64,000 nucleotides of DNA from Lichenibacterium dinghuense. Its GTDB lineage: Bacteria; Pseudomonadota; Alphaproteobacteria; Rhizobiales; Beijerinckiaceae. The notes under the pieces were generated by a model. It was not told the origin of the DNA. It searched no databases and saw only the letters and a list, made by a program, of their open reading frames with translations. A program made the translations under genes and the position numbers. The stretch covers positions 992,001 through 1,056,000 of the forward strand of contig NZ_JAJLMN010000001.1 of the NCBI RefSeq assembly GCF_021730615.1. Reading direction: 5' to 3'. Numbering within the stretch: the stretch's first letter is position 1; the number at the start of each line of letters is the position of its first letter. This document shows, in pieces, positions 8,993 through 16,148 of this stretch.

Positions 8993-9862
8993 TCAAGGCC
9001 CGAACAGGGCGAGCTCGGTGTAGCTGAGGTCCCCCACCCGCGGCGGGTTGGGGCCCCGCGCGTATTTGCGGCTGCGCCGGATGCGGCGCCGGCCCACCGC
9101 GCCCGGCGGCAGGTCGCCGTCGACCAGGAGCCCGAAGGCGCCGCGCGGCGCCATCCAGCGGCCGAGCGCGCCGGCGAAGCGCGGCACGTCGGCGGCGTCG
9201 CGGCAGAACACCACCTGCATGACCGGCAGGGGGTAGCGGCCGGCCCGCGCCCGCACCGGCAGGAGCACGATCGGGCGCAGCTCGCCCCCGGCCTCGACCG
9301 TCAGGCAGGAGCAACCGAAGCCGCGGTGGTCGTCGAGCATCGCCGCCTCGGGCAGGCCGCGCCAGGATGCGGGGTCGGAGGACGCGCGCGCCCGCGCGCC
9401 CGGCCGGCCGAGCAGCGGCACCATCAGGCTCTGGTCCTCGGAATAGGCCCGGAAGCCCTGCGACTCGATGATGGGCCAGGTGTGGGGCGCGGGCGAGATG
9501 TTGGTGAACGTCACGTCCGCCCGCCGGAGCGCGGAGGCGACGAGCAGCGGCGCCTGCGCCCTGTAGGCCGGGTCGACCGTCCAGCTCGACAGGTTGCAGC
9601 GCGTGGCCCCCGCCCCGTCGCGGCTGAACAGGGTCAGGGCGACGCCGACCGGCCGGGCGCCGTCGTCGAGCAGGAAGCCGAAGCGCGGGCAGCCCTCGAC
9701 GGCCGGGCGGGCCGCCATGCGGCGCAGGCCCCGCTCCCAGAAGCCGCGCGGCCGGTGGGCGAAGCCCCGCAGCAGCAGGTCGGCGACGCCCGGCAGGTCG
9801 TCCTCGCGGATCTCTCGGCGGCGCAGGCCGGGCAGCATCCCCGGTTGCACCCCGTTCACCAC
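8993..9862 (-). CDS. GNAT-like acyltransferase, function unknown
   Basis: 289 residues. The N-terminal part (REIREDDLPGVADLLLRGF) is a GNAT-type beta1-alpha1 start, and LLDDGARPVGVALTLF with SSWTVDPAYRAQAPLLVASA looks like the acetyl-CoA-binding core. The C-terminal 140 residues repeat weak GNAT-like strands, ending in SYTELALFGP. No catalytic residue can be named. The gene is divergent from the ACP-ligase-SDR set at 9935; in a short biosynthetic locus it could acylate or transfer a carrier-bound product, which is inference from position only. Confidence 0.6.
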   Translation of the reverse strand: MVNGVQPGMLPGLRRREIREDDLPGVADLLLRGFAHRPRGFWERGLRRMAARPAVEGCPRFGFLLDDGARPVGVALTLFSRDGAGATRCNLSSWTVDPAYRAQAPLLVASALRRADVTFTNISPAPHTWPIIESQGFRAYSEDQSLMVPLLGRPGARARASSDPASWRGLPEAAMLDDHRGFGCSCLTVEAGGELRPIVLLPVRARAGRYPLPVMQVVFCRDAADVPRFAGALGRWMAPRGAFGLLVDGDLPPGAVGRRRIRRSRKYARGPNPPRVGDLSYTELALFGP

Positions 9863-9934
9863 GCGGGTGCGTTCTCGTTGTCGCGGCAGGACGGCATGCT
9901 AGCGTGGCTCCGGTTCCAAGAGGGGTTCTATCCG

Positions 9935-10207
9935 ATGCACATGAGGTCGGTCATCCTTGCCGCGATCGAGGCCGTCGCGGCGGAGCAGAGCAAGCCGCTG
10001 AAGCCGCTGACGGACGACCTCGTGCTGCTTGACTCGGGCCTCGACTCGCTCTGCTTCGCGGTGCTGGTGACGCGCCTCGAGGACGAGGTCGGCTTCGACC
10101 CCTTCACCCTGTCGGACGACGTGTACTTCCCCGTCACGCTCGGCGACTTCATCCGGTTCTACGACGATGCCGCAAGCCGCCAAGCCGCTCCGACGCTGGC
10201 TGCTTGA
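9935..10207 (+). CDS. acyl carrier protein
   Basis: 90 residues from ATG 9935, with a purine-rich AAGAGGGG site about 10 nt upstream. It is a four-helix carrier protein with the phosphopantetheine attachment Ser38 in LLDSGLDSLCFAVLV (variant of the usual DSL). The C-terminus, YFPVTLGDFIRFYDD, is helix 4. It is not the housekeeping AcpP, whose sequence is highly acidic and conserved. The ligase gene starts inside its 3' end (41-nt overlap), so the ligase probably loads this carrier. Confidence 0.88.
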   Translation: MHMRSVILAAIEAVAAEQSKPLKPLTDDLVLLDSGLDSLCFAVLVTRLEDEVGFDPFTLSDDVYFPVTLGDFIRFYDDAASRQAAPTLAA

Positions 10208-11540
10208 GGCGGAGCCCCGGCCGGGGCGCGCGATCCACGCGCCCGGCCGGAGCCTCCCCCTCGACGACCTCCGCGCGTCCACGAGCATCGGCCCGCTGCG
10301 CGGCGCCCTCGGCGGGCGCTCGGTGCTGGTCGCGACCGGCACGCAGATCGCCGCCGGCCTCGCCCTGATCGAGCTCGACGGGCTCGCGCGCCGCGTGGTG
10401 CTGGCGCCGCCCGACCTGAAGCCGAGCGACCTGCCGGGCGTCGTCGCCGGCGCGGCGATCGACGCCGTGGTGTGCGACGGCGACCACCCGAGCCTGCCCG
10501 GAGGGCTGCTGGTCGCCGTGCCGGGCCCGCTGTCCCCGCTGCCGCCCGACGGGGGCGAGGCGCGCGACACCGAATGGGTGATGCTGACCTCGGGCACCAC
10601 GGGCACGCCGAAGATGGTGGTGCACAGCCGCGCCGGCCTCGTCGGCGCCATCGACCCCGCCGTCTCGGCGCCGGTGTGGGGCACCTTCTACGACATCCGC
10701 CGCTACGGCGGCCTGCAGATCTTCCTGCGCGCGGTGCTGGGCGGCGGCTCGCTGGTGCTGTCGGAGGCCGGCGAGCCCGTGGCCGACCACCTCGGCCGCC
10801 TCGCCCGCCACGGCGTCACCCACCTGTCCGGCACGCCGTCGCACTGGCGCCGCGCCCTGATGGCGCCCGAGGCGGCGTCGATCGCGCCCCGCGCCGTGCG
10901 CCTGTCGGGCGAGATCGCCGACCAGGCGGTGCTCGACGCCCTGGCGCGCGCCTACCCGAACGCCGCGCTCGGCCACGCCTACGCGTCGACCGAGGCCGGC
11001 GTCGGCTTCGAGGTGACGGACGGGCTGGAGGGTTTCCCGGCGTCCTTCCTCGACCCCGGCCGCGCCGTCGCGATGAAGGTCGAGGACGGCTCGCTCCGCA
11101 TCCGCTCGGCCCGCACGGCGAGCCGCTACATCGGCGGGGCGGCGCTGGCCGACCCCGAGGGCTACGTCGACACGGACGACCTCGTCGAGCGCCGGGGCGA
11201 GCGGATGCACTTCGTCGGCCGCCGCTCGGGCGTCATCAACGTCGGCGGCCTGAAGGTGCATCCCGAGGAGGTCGAGGCCGTGATCAACCGCCACGCCGGC
11301 GTCCGCATGTCGCTGGTGAAGGCCCGCGCCAACCCCATCACGGGCGCCATCGTGGTGGCCGACGTGGTGGCGGAGGCGCCCTTCGCGGAGGGTGCGAAGG
11401 CCGGGCAGGCGGCCCTGAAGGCCGAGATCCTCGACCTGTGCCGGGCCACGCTGCCGGCCTACAAGGTGCCGGTGCTGCTGCGCTTCGCCGACGGCCTCGC
11501 GGTGACGCCGGCCGGCAAGCTGCAACGCCACCACGCGTGA
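10167..11540 (+). CDS. AMP-dependent acyl ligase (ANL superfamily)
   Basis: 457 residues, slightly short for an acyl-CoA synthetase because the N-terminal domain is trimmed. The P-loop-like signature is WVMLTSGTTGTPKMVVHSRA. YASTEAGVGFEV is the adenylate-binding A5 motif, and YVDTDDLVERRGERMHFVGR with VINVGGLKVHPEEVE contains the hinge (D-x-GR region) and A8 loop. The catalytic A10 lysine is in TPAGKLQRHHA at the extreme C-terminus. It adenylates a carboxylic acid and passes it to a thiol, most likely the carrier protein encoded just upstream with overlapping reading frames. The acyl substrate is unknown. Confidence 0.9.
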   Translation: MPQAAKPLRRWLLEAEPRPGRAIHAPGRSLPLDDLRASTSIGPLRGALGGRSVLVATGTQIAAGLALIELDGLARRVVLAPPDLKPSDLPGVVAGAAIDAVVCDGDHPSLPGGLLVAVPGPLSPLPPDGGEARDTEWVMLTSGTTGTPKMVVHSRAGLVGAIDPAVSAPVWGTFYDIRRYGGLQIFLRAVLGGGSLVLSEAGEPVADHLGRLARHGVTHLSGTPSHWRRALMAPEAASIAPRAVRLSGEIADQAVLDALARAYPNAALGHAYASTEAGVGFEVTDGLEGFPASFLDPGRAVAMKVEDGSLRIRSARTASRYIGGAALADPEGYVDTDDLVERRGERMHFVGRRSGVINVGGLKVHPEEVEAVINRHAGVRMSLVKARANPITGAIVVADVVAEAPFAEGAKAGQAALKAEILDLCRATLPAYKVPVLLRFADGLAVTPAGKLQRHHA

Positions 11541-11547
11541 GGGGACG

Positions 11548-12297
11548 ATGGTCCAGGGCTCCAGGCGCAACGTCCTCGTCACCGGCGGCAGCCGCGGCCT
11601 CGGCCTCGGCATCGTGCGCGACCTCGCGGCCTCCGGCCACCGCGTGCTCGCCGTGGCGCGCCGCCCGAGCGACGCGCTCGACGCCGCCGCCGAGGAGGCC
11701 GCGCGGGACGGCGCGGGCGAGGTGCATTTCGTCGCCCTCGACCTCGGCGACATCGACGCCATCCCGGCCATGGTGCAGGAGCAGCGCCGCCTCCACGGCC
11801 CGCTCTACGGCCTCGTCAACAACGCCGGCATCGGCACCGAGGGCCTGCTCGCGACGATGCACAACTCCCAGATCGAGGCGCTGATCCGCATCAACACGCT
11901 GTCCCCCATCGTGCTCAGCAAATACGCGGTGCGCGGCATGATCGCGGAAGGGCGCGGGCGCGTGGTCAACATGGCCTCGATCATCGGCTCGACCGGCTAC
12001 AACGGCCTGTCGGTCTACGGCGCCACCAAGGCGTCGCTGGTCGGCTTCACGAAATCGCTGGCGCGCGAGGTCGGGCGGGCGGGCATCACCGTGAACGCGG
12101 TGGCGCCGGGCTTCGTCGAGACGGAGCTGACCGGCGGCCTCGGCGACGCCCAGCGCGGCAAGATCGCCGGCCGCAGCGCGCTGCGCCGCCTCGCCGAGGT
12201 CGAGGACGTGGCGAAGGCGGTCGGCTTCCTCATGAGCGACGCCGCGCGCAACATCACGGGGACGGTGCTGACGGTGGACGCCGGCAACACGGCGTGA
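11548..12297 (+). CDS. SDR-family oxidoreductase (FabG-like)
   Basis: 249 residues. Rossmann motif NVLVTGGSRGLGLG at the N-terminus, NNAG motif in LVNNAGIGTEG, catalytic Ser (MASIIGST), and Tyr-x-x-x-Lys in VYGATKASLVG. The late segment VAPGFVETELTGG is typical of FabG-type ketoreductases using NADP(H). It starts 7 nt after the ligase stop, so the three genes (ACP, ligase, SDR) form one transcription unit. Reduction of a beta-keto or aldehyde group on the carrier-bound acyl chain is the natural inference. Confidence 0.9.
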   Translation: MVQGSRRNVLVTGGSRGLGLGIVRDLAASGHRVLAVARRPSDALDAAAEEAARDGAGEVHFVALDLGDIDAIPAMVQEQRRLHGPLYGLVNNAGIGTEGLLATMHNSQIEALIRINTLSPIVLSKYAVRGMIAEGRGRVVNMASIIGSTGYNGLSVYGATKASLVGFTKSLAREVGRAGITVNAVAPGFVETELTGGLGDAQRGKIAGRSALRRLAEVEDVAKAVGFLMSDAARNITGTVLTVDAGNTA

Positions 12298-12315
12298 GCC
12301 GGGGAGGACAGCACG

Positions 12316-12834
12316 GTGGATGAGGTCGAGGATGTCGCCGTGGCGCCCGTCCCGGCTTCGGACAGGCCGGTCCTGGACCGGCTCCTCCAGCTCTACCTGC
12401 ACGACTTCTCGGAGTTCGCCCCGCGCGGCAGCCCCTATGGGGAGGTGGATGCGGAGGGGCTCTTCGCCTACCCGCCGGGGCTCGACGGCTACTGGCGCGA
12501 GCCCGGCCACATGCCGGTGCTGATCCGCGCCGACGGGCGCGTCGCCGGCTTAGCGCTGGTGAACCGCTGGCCGCCACTCGACGCGCCCCTCGATCACGCC
12601 CTGGCTGAATTCTTCGTGCTGCGGAAATATCGACGAGCCGGCGTCGGACGGCGAGCCGCGCAGGCTTTGTTCAGCCTCTATCCCGGACGATGGCAGGTCG
12701 GCGTCGCGTCCTACAACACCCCTGCCCTGTCCTTCTGGCGCATGGTCGCGCGGCACCTGCCGAGCGTCGAGGAGCGACTTGGAACGGAGGGGCGTTGGGA
12801 GGGCGTCGTGCTATGCTTCGAGGCCGGGGCTTGA
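12316..12834 (+). CDS. GNAT-family N-acetyltransferase
   Basis: 172 residues from GTG 12316, 18 nt after the SDR stop. The acetyl-CoA loop is RKYRRAGVGRRAAQALF (Q/RxxGxG/A type), preceded by the LAEFFVLRKYR strand and followed by SYNTPALSFWRMV, the late conserved Asn/Phe segment. Substrate unknown. The second half (about 12560-12830) is visibly less GC-rich than the operon upstream, so it may be a later arrival rather than part of the ACP pathway. Confidence 0.82.
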   Translation: MDEVEDVAVAPVPASDRPVLDRLLQLYLHDFSEFAPRGSPYGEVDAEGLFAYPPGLDGYWREPGHMPVLIRADGRVAGLALVNRWPPLDAPLDHALAEFFVLRKYRRAGVGRRAAQALFSLYPGRWQVGVASYNTPALSFWRMVARHLPSVEERLGTEGRWEGVVLCFEAGA

Positions 12835-12873
12835 CGCGGCCGATCGGGGCCGCCCTCTCACACCCTGCATCGC

Positions 12874-13347
12874 ATGGGATCCTCGAGGGGCATGTACGTC
12901 GTCCGCACGCCCCGTTATCGCAAGAGCGATCCCGCGATGCGCTGGGCCTTGCCGGACCGGGTGTTCTTCGCCTGCGGCGCCTGCCACATCCTCGCCCACG
13001 CGTTTCTGGAGCGCCATGAATCAGTGCGGGTGCGCGTCGTCTGGATCAGGCCGGACACGGGCTTCGCCGGCCACCACGTCTTCGTCGACGGAGGCGCCTG
13101 GACTTTCGACTACCACGGATTCGTACGGCCGGGCGCGCTGTTGATCCACCACGAGACGCGTGCACGGCAGCGCTGTCCAGGATGGGATGCGGATCTGATC
13201 GAAATCCCGCCGGCCGTGCTCACGTCCGAGGCCGGCTCGCGCGCCTTCGATCCGGCGCTCCGGCTGCGGGAGCCGGGGCAGTTCCTCCACGACGCCCTGC
13301 CACGGGCGCGGCGCTTCCTAGACCGGTTCCCGGCCCCACCCGGGTGA
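12874..13347 (+). CDS. conserved hypothetical protein, possibly cysteine-hydrolase-like
   Basis: 157 residues from ATG 12874; ATG 12892 is equally possible. No family recognised with confidence. Conserved-looking elements are FFACGACHILAHAFLE, GFAGHHVFVDGG, FDYHGF and the C-terminal LREPGQFLHDALPRARRFL. The order Cys, then His within a strand, then Asp/Asn is reminiscent of papain-fold hydrolases, but this is only pattern-based. It is convergent with the amino acid:carrier ligase gene (17 nt apart). Confidence 0.6.
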   Translation: MGSSRGMYVVRTPRYRKSDPAMRWALPDRVFFACGACHILAHAFLERHESVRVRVVWIRPDTGFAGHHVFVDGGAWTFDYHGFVRPGALLIHHETRARQRCPGWDADLIEIPPAVLTSEAGSRAFDPALRLREPGQFLHDALPRARRFLDRFPAPPG

Positions 13348-13364
13348 GCGCCACGCCCTTCTTC

Positions 13365-14297
13365 TCAAAACCGCAGCGCGTCGCGCACCGCCGTCGGCCA
13401 TCCCGCCGTGTCGGTCCCGTGGATCGCGAACATCGCCACCGCCAGCCGGTCCATGCCGAAGGCCACGCAGCCCGTGTGGGCGACGCCGCCCGTCGCGTCG
13501 CGCAGGCCCCACACCTCGCCGAAATGGTCCTTGTGGTTGTTGAAGCTCATGCAGGCGGTCGGCTTCTCGGGGGTGCGGACCGGCACCACGAGCTCGAACT
13601 TCAGCGCGTCGTGGCGCTGCATCTCGGCCATCATCAGCCCGACCTTGCCGAAGAACGGGTCGTTGGCGACCTCGACCTGGTAGGGCAGCCCGAGCCGCTC
13701 CGCCATGCCGCGCGCCTTGACGATCCAGCGCTCGCGGAAGGCCGCGACGTCGGCCGGCGAGCCGATGCACACGTATTCGCGCATGCGGAAGGACTGGAAG
13801 CGGTCGGCGTGGGGCGAGGGCTCGCGGCGGAAGCAGTCGCTCGCCACGTCGAAGCGCAGGCCGCCGGCGGGCAGCGCGCCGCGGCGCGCCGCGATCGGGT
13901 AGACCGGGTAGCAGGCAGCCGGCGTCAGCACGAGGTCGCCGGCCTCGAGCCCCTCGGTCCAGTCGCCGCCCGTCTCGAAGCGCGACACGGCGGAGCGGAT
14001 GTCGCGCTCGGTGCCGCCGAGCGCGCACATGCAGCCGAGCAGGTTCGGGAAGCTCTTGAGGTAGCCCGAGCGCTCCAGCGTGCGCCGGCTCATCACGGGC
14101 GGGAAGCGCATCACCTCCGTGTCCTCCTCGCGGTGGCCGGAGATGAAGGCGGCGAGGCGCTCGACCACGTCCTCGTAGGCGCCGCGGCGGCCGTAGACGC
14201 CCGCCACCCCGGTGGGGTGGAACAGGGCCTCCATCAGGCCGACGAGGCGGTCGTCGACCTCGTTGAAGGTCTCGTCCAGGCGGAGCGGCGCGTTCAT
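13365..14297 (-). CDS. amino acid:[carrier protein] ligase (seryl-tRNA synthetase homologue)
   Basis: 310 residues, the length of the truncated class II synthetase homologues from Bradyrhizobium and Agrobacterium that load Gly or Ala onto carrier proteins instead of tRNA. There is no N-terminal tRNA-binding coiled coil. Class II motif 2 is in CFRREPSPHADRFQSFRMRE and motif 3 in GMDRLAVAMF. The active-site zinc ligands are visible as Cys129, Glu174 and Cys277, the same spacing as the Cys131/Glu176/Cys279 set I recall for the Bradyrhizobium enzyme. It forms an aminoacyl-adenylate and transfers the amino acid to phosphopantetheine. The acyl-CoA dehydrogenase gene lies upstream on the same strand and the probable carrier is encoded divergently at 15858. 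Confidence 0.9.
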   Translation of the reverse strand: MNAPLRLDETFNEVDDRLVGLMEALFHPTGVAGVYGRRGAYEDVVERLAAFISGHREEDTEVMRFPPVMSRRTLERSGYLKSFPNLLGCMCALGGTERDIRSAVSRFETGGDWTEGLEAGDLVLTPAACYPVYPIAARRGALPAGGLRFDVASDCFRREPSPHADRFQSFRMREYVCIGSPADVAAFRERWIVKARGMAERLGLPYQVEVANDPFFGKVGLMMAEMQRHDALKFELVVPVRTPEKPTACMSFNNHKDHFGEVWGLRDATGGVAHTGCVAFGMDRLAVAMFAIHGTDTAGWPTAVRDALRF

Positions 14298-14335
14298 GTC
14301 GGGGCTTCCGGGGTGTCGTCTGCGGAGGGCGGCGG

Positions 14336-15610
14336 TCAGTCGGCGAGGCCGGCCGGCACCGGCGCCATCAGGGCGGGGCTGGCGAGGCTCGACACGATGC
14401 GGTCGTTGTTGATCATCAGGGGCGACGACAGCACGTCGCGCAGCTGGCGGCCGATGCTGCTCTCGCCGTCGTTGCGGTAGCCCGACAGGCCGCAGGCGCG
14501 CAGCGCGCTCATCACCGTCGCGACCGCGGCCTCCGAGGCCTCGACCTTGAGGAGGTTCATCGCCACGGCGAAGTCGAAGGCGCCGTACCGCGCCTCGTCG
14601 GCGAAGGCCGCCTCGCAGCGCGCCACGCCGTCCCGCACCATCAGGCGCAGGTTGCGCAGGCCCGACTGGGCGCGGGTGTAATGCGCGGCGCCGGGGGGCA
14701 TCTGCCCCCTGGCCTTGCGCGCGGCGGTGCGCAGGAACGTCTGCGCGCGCTCCACGGCCGCGGCCGCGATGCCGCTCCACACGGCGCCCCACAGCACGTG
14801 GGCCACGGGCGCCATGGTGCGGGCGTGGATCACGTCGTAGCCGACCGGCAGCACCTGCTCGGCCGCCGCGCGGGCGCGGAGCTTGAAGCCGCGGCTGCAG
14901 GTGCCGCGCATGCCGAGCGTGTCCCAGGACTGGCCGGGGTCGAGCCGGTAATGGTCGCGCAGCAGCACCACGAGCACCTGGTCCGAGCCGGCCGCCTCCG
15001 CGGACCGGCGCGCCGTGGTCACGATGGCGTCGGCCTGCGCGCCGTAGGAGATCACGGTGGAGTCGCGGTCGAGCGCGACCGTGCCGTCCTCCAGGGCTTC
15101 CACGGCGGCCGCGCTGTGGCGCACGTTGCCGCCGTTGAGCCCTTCCGTGGTCGAGGACGCGAGCAGCCACTGCTGCGCCGCGACCCCGCGCAGCACGCCC
15201 TCGTGGAAGGCCGAGCCGCCCGCGTGGCGCAGGATGCAGTGGAGCTTGATCTGGTGCATGGCGAAGATCAGCGCCGCGGAGGAGCACTGACGGCCGAGCC
15301 TGAAGCACACGTCGGCCACGTCCCCGAGCGAGGCGCCGTCGCCGCCGAGCGACTGCGGCACCGCCATGCCCATCAGGCGCTGCGCCTTGCACCCAGCCAG
15401 AGCCTCGGCGGGGAAGCGCCCGTCCCGGTCCACCGCCGCGGCGTGTTCGCCCGCGATGCCCGCCACCGCCTCCGCCCGCAGCGCGAAGGGCTGCGGCTCC
15501 CGGCCGTCGAGCCCGAAGATCGATGGAGCGATGGTCGCGGCCTCGATCGTCCCGTCAAGCATGTCACCCGCTCCGGCTCGGGCGGCGACGTCCACCACGC
15601 CCTGTTGCAT
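14336..15610 (-). CDS. acyl-CoA dehydrogenase-like flavoprotein
   Basis: 424 residues from ATG 15610 (a GTG at 15613 is adjacent). N-terminal helices (AEALAGCKAQRLMGMAVPQSLGG) are followed by the middle beta domain (LLASSTTEGLNGGNVRHS, VISYGAQADAIVTTAR, WDTLGMRGTCSRGF) and the C-terminal helical domain with RNDGESSIGRQLRDVLSSPLMINNDRI. This is the complete acyl-CoA dehydrogenase architecture binding FAD. It is 38 nt upstream of the amino acid:carrier ligase gene, so the two are one operon. By analogy with prolyl-S-carrier dehydrogenases, the substrate may be a carrier-bound aminoacyl thioester; this is inference. Confidence 0.88.
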   Translation of the reverse strand: MQQGVVDVAARAGAGDMLDGTIEAATIAPSIFGLDGREPQPFALRAEAVAGIAGEHAAAVDRDGRFPAEALAGCKAQRLMGMAVPQSLGGDGASLGDVADVCFRLGRQCSSAALIFAMHQIKLHCILRHAGGSAFHEGVLRGVAAQQWLLASSTTEGLNGGNVRHSAAAVEALEDGTVALDRDSTVISYGAQADAIVTTARRSAEAAGSDQVLVVLLRDHYRLDPGQSWDTLGMRGTCSRGFKLRARAAAEQVLPVGYDVIHARTMAPVAHVLWGAVWSGIAAAAVERAQTFLRTAARKARGQMPPGAAHYTRAQSGLRNLRLMVRDGVARCEAAFADEARYGAFDFAVAMNLLKVEASEAAVATVMSALRACGLSGYRNDGESSIGRQLRDVLSSPLMINNDRIVSSLASPALMAPVPAGLAD

Positions 15611-15781
15611 CACCTACCCCAAGCGGCGACCATCTGCAGTAACTTGCCCCGATCATCGTTAAGCGCGCACCAACCCGCAAATCCTTAACGGGATCTGAAG
15701 ATCACGGATTCAAGTCGACGAAGTCGACCACGACACCCTATACCAAGGGTTTCGTTTGCTTCGGAATCGACTCAACTTGCG

Positions 15782-15810
15782 TTGACAGTCGAAAAGCCGA
15801 AAACCATTGT
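15782..15810 (+). promoter_or_regulatory. possible promoter of the carrier-protein gene
   Basis: A perfect TTGACA (15782-15787) is followed after 17 nt by CATTGT (15805-15810), a weak -10. It lies in an AT-richer intergenic tract between the divergent acyl-CoA dehydrogenase and ACP genes. Only the -35 is convincing. Confidence 0.4.
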
Positions 15811-15824
15811 CGCCTCAGCAAGGC

Positions 15825-15839
15825 GCTGGATCATCCAGC
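15825..15839. promoter_or_regulatory. perfect palindrome in the ACP leader
   Basis: GCTGGATCATCCAGC is a 7-bp perfect inverted repeat around one base, placed just upstream of the AAAGGA ribosome-binding site (15845-15850). It could be an operator or a leader hairpin affecting translation. Confidence 0.4.
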
Positions 15840-15857
15840 CAGTCAAAGGACGCACCG

Positions 15858-16124
15858 ATGCTCGACAACGTGACCCCCTCGCCGGCCCACCGCATCGGCG
15901 CCCTCGTGACCGAGATCCTGGCCCGCCGCGGCCACCGCGACGCCCTCCCGGCCGACGCCGAGCTGGCGCGCCTGGGCCTGACGTCGATCGACATGGTCGA
16001 GGTCATGCTCGGCGTGGAATCGGAGTTCGACCTCGCGATCCCGCCGCGCGACATCACCCTCGACAACTTCCGCTCGGTGAACGCCATCGCGGGCCTGGTG
16101 GGCCGCATCGCGCACGCGGCCTGA
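15858..16124 (+). CDS. acyl/aminoacyl carrier protein
   Basis: 88 residues from ATG 15858 with AAAGGA 7 nt upstream. Carrier-protein fold with the phosphopantetheine Ser43 in LARLGLTSIDMVEVML, and a helix 3-4 segment ITLDNFRSVNAIAGLV. It is encoded divergently from the acyl-CoA dehydrogenase and amino acid:carrier ligase genes. In Bradyrhizobium-type loci the small carrier next to the ligase is its cognate substrate, so this protein is the best candidate acceptor. It is distinct from the ACP at 9935. Confidence 0.9.
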   Translation: MLDNVTPSPAHRIGALVTEILARRGHRDALPADAELARLGLTSIDMVEVMLGVESEFDLAIPPRDITLDNFRSVNAIAGLVGRIAHAA

Positions 16125-16148
16125 GCGCGGACCCCTCCCGCGCTTGCC

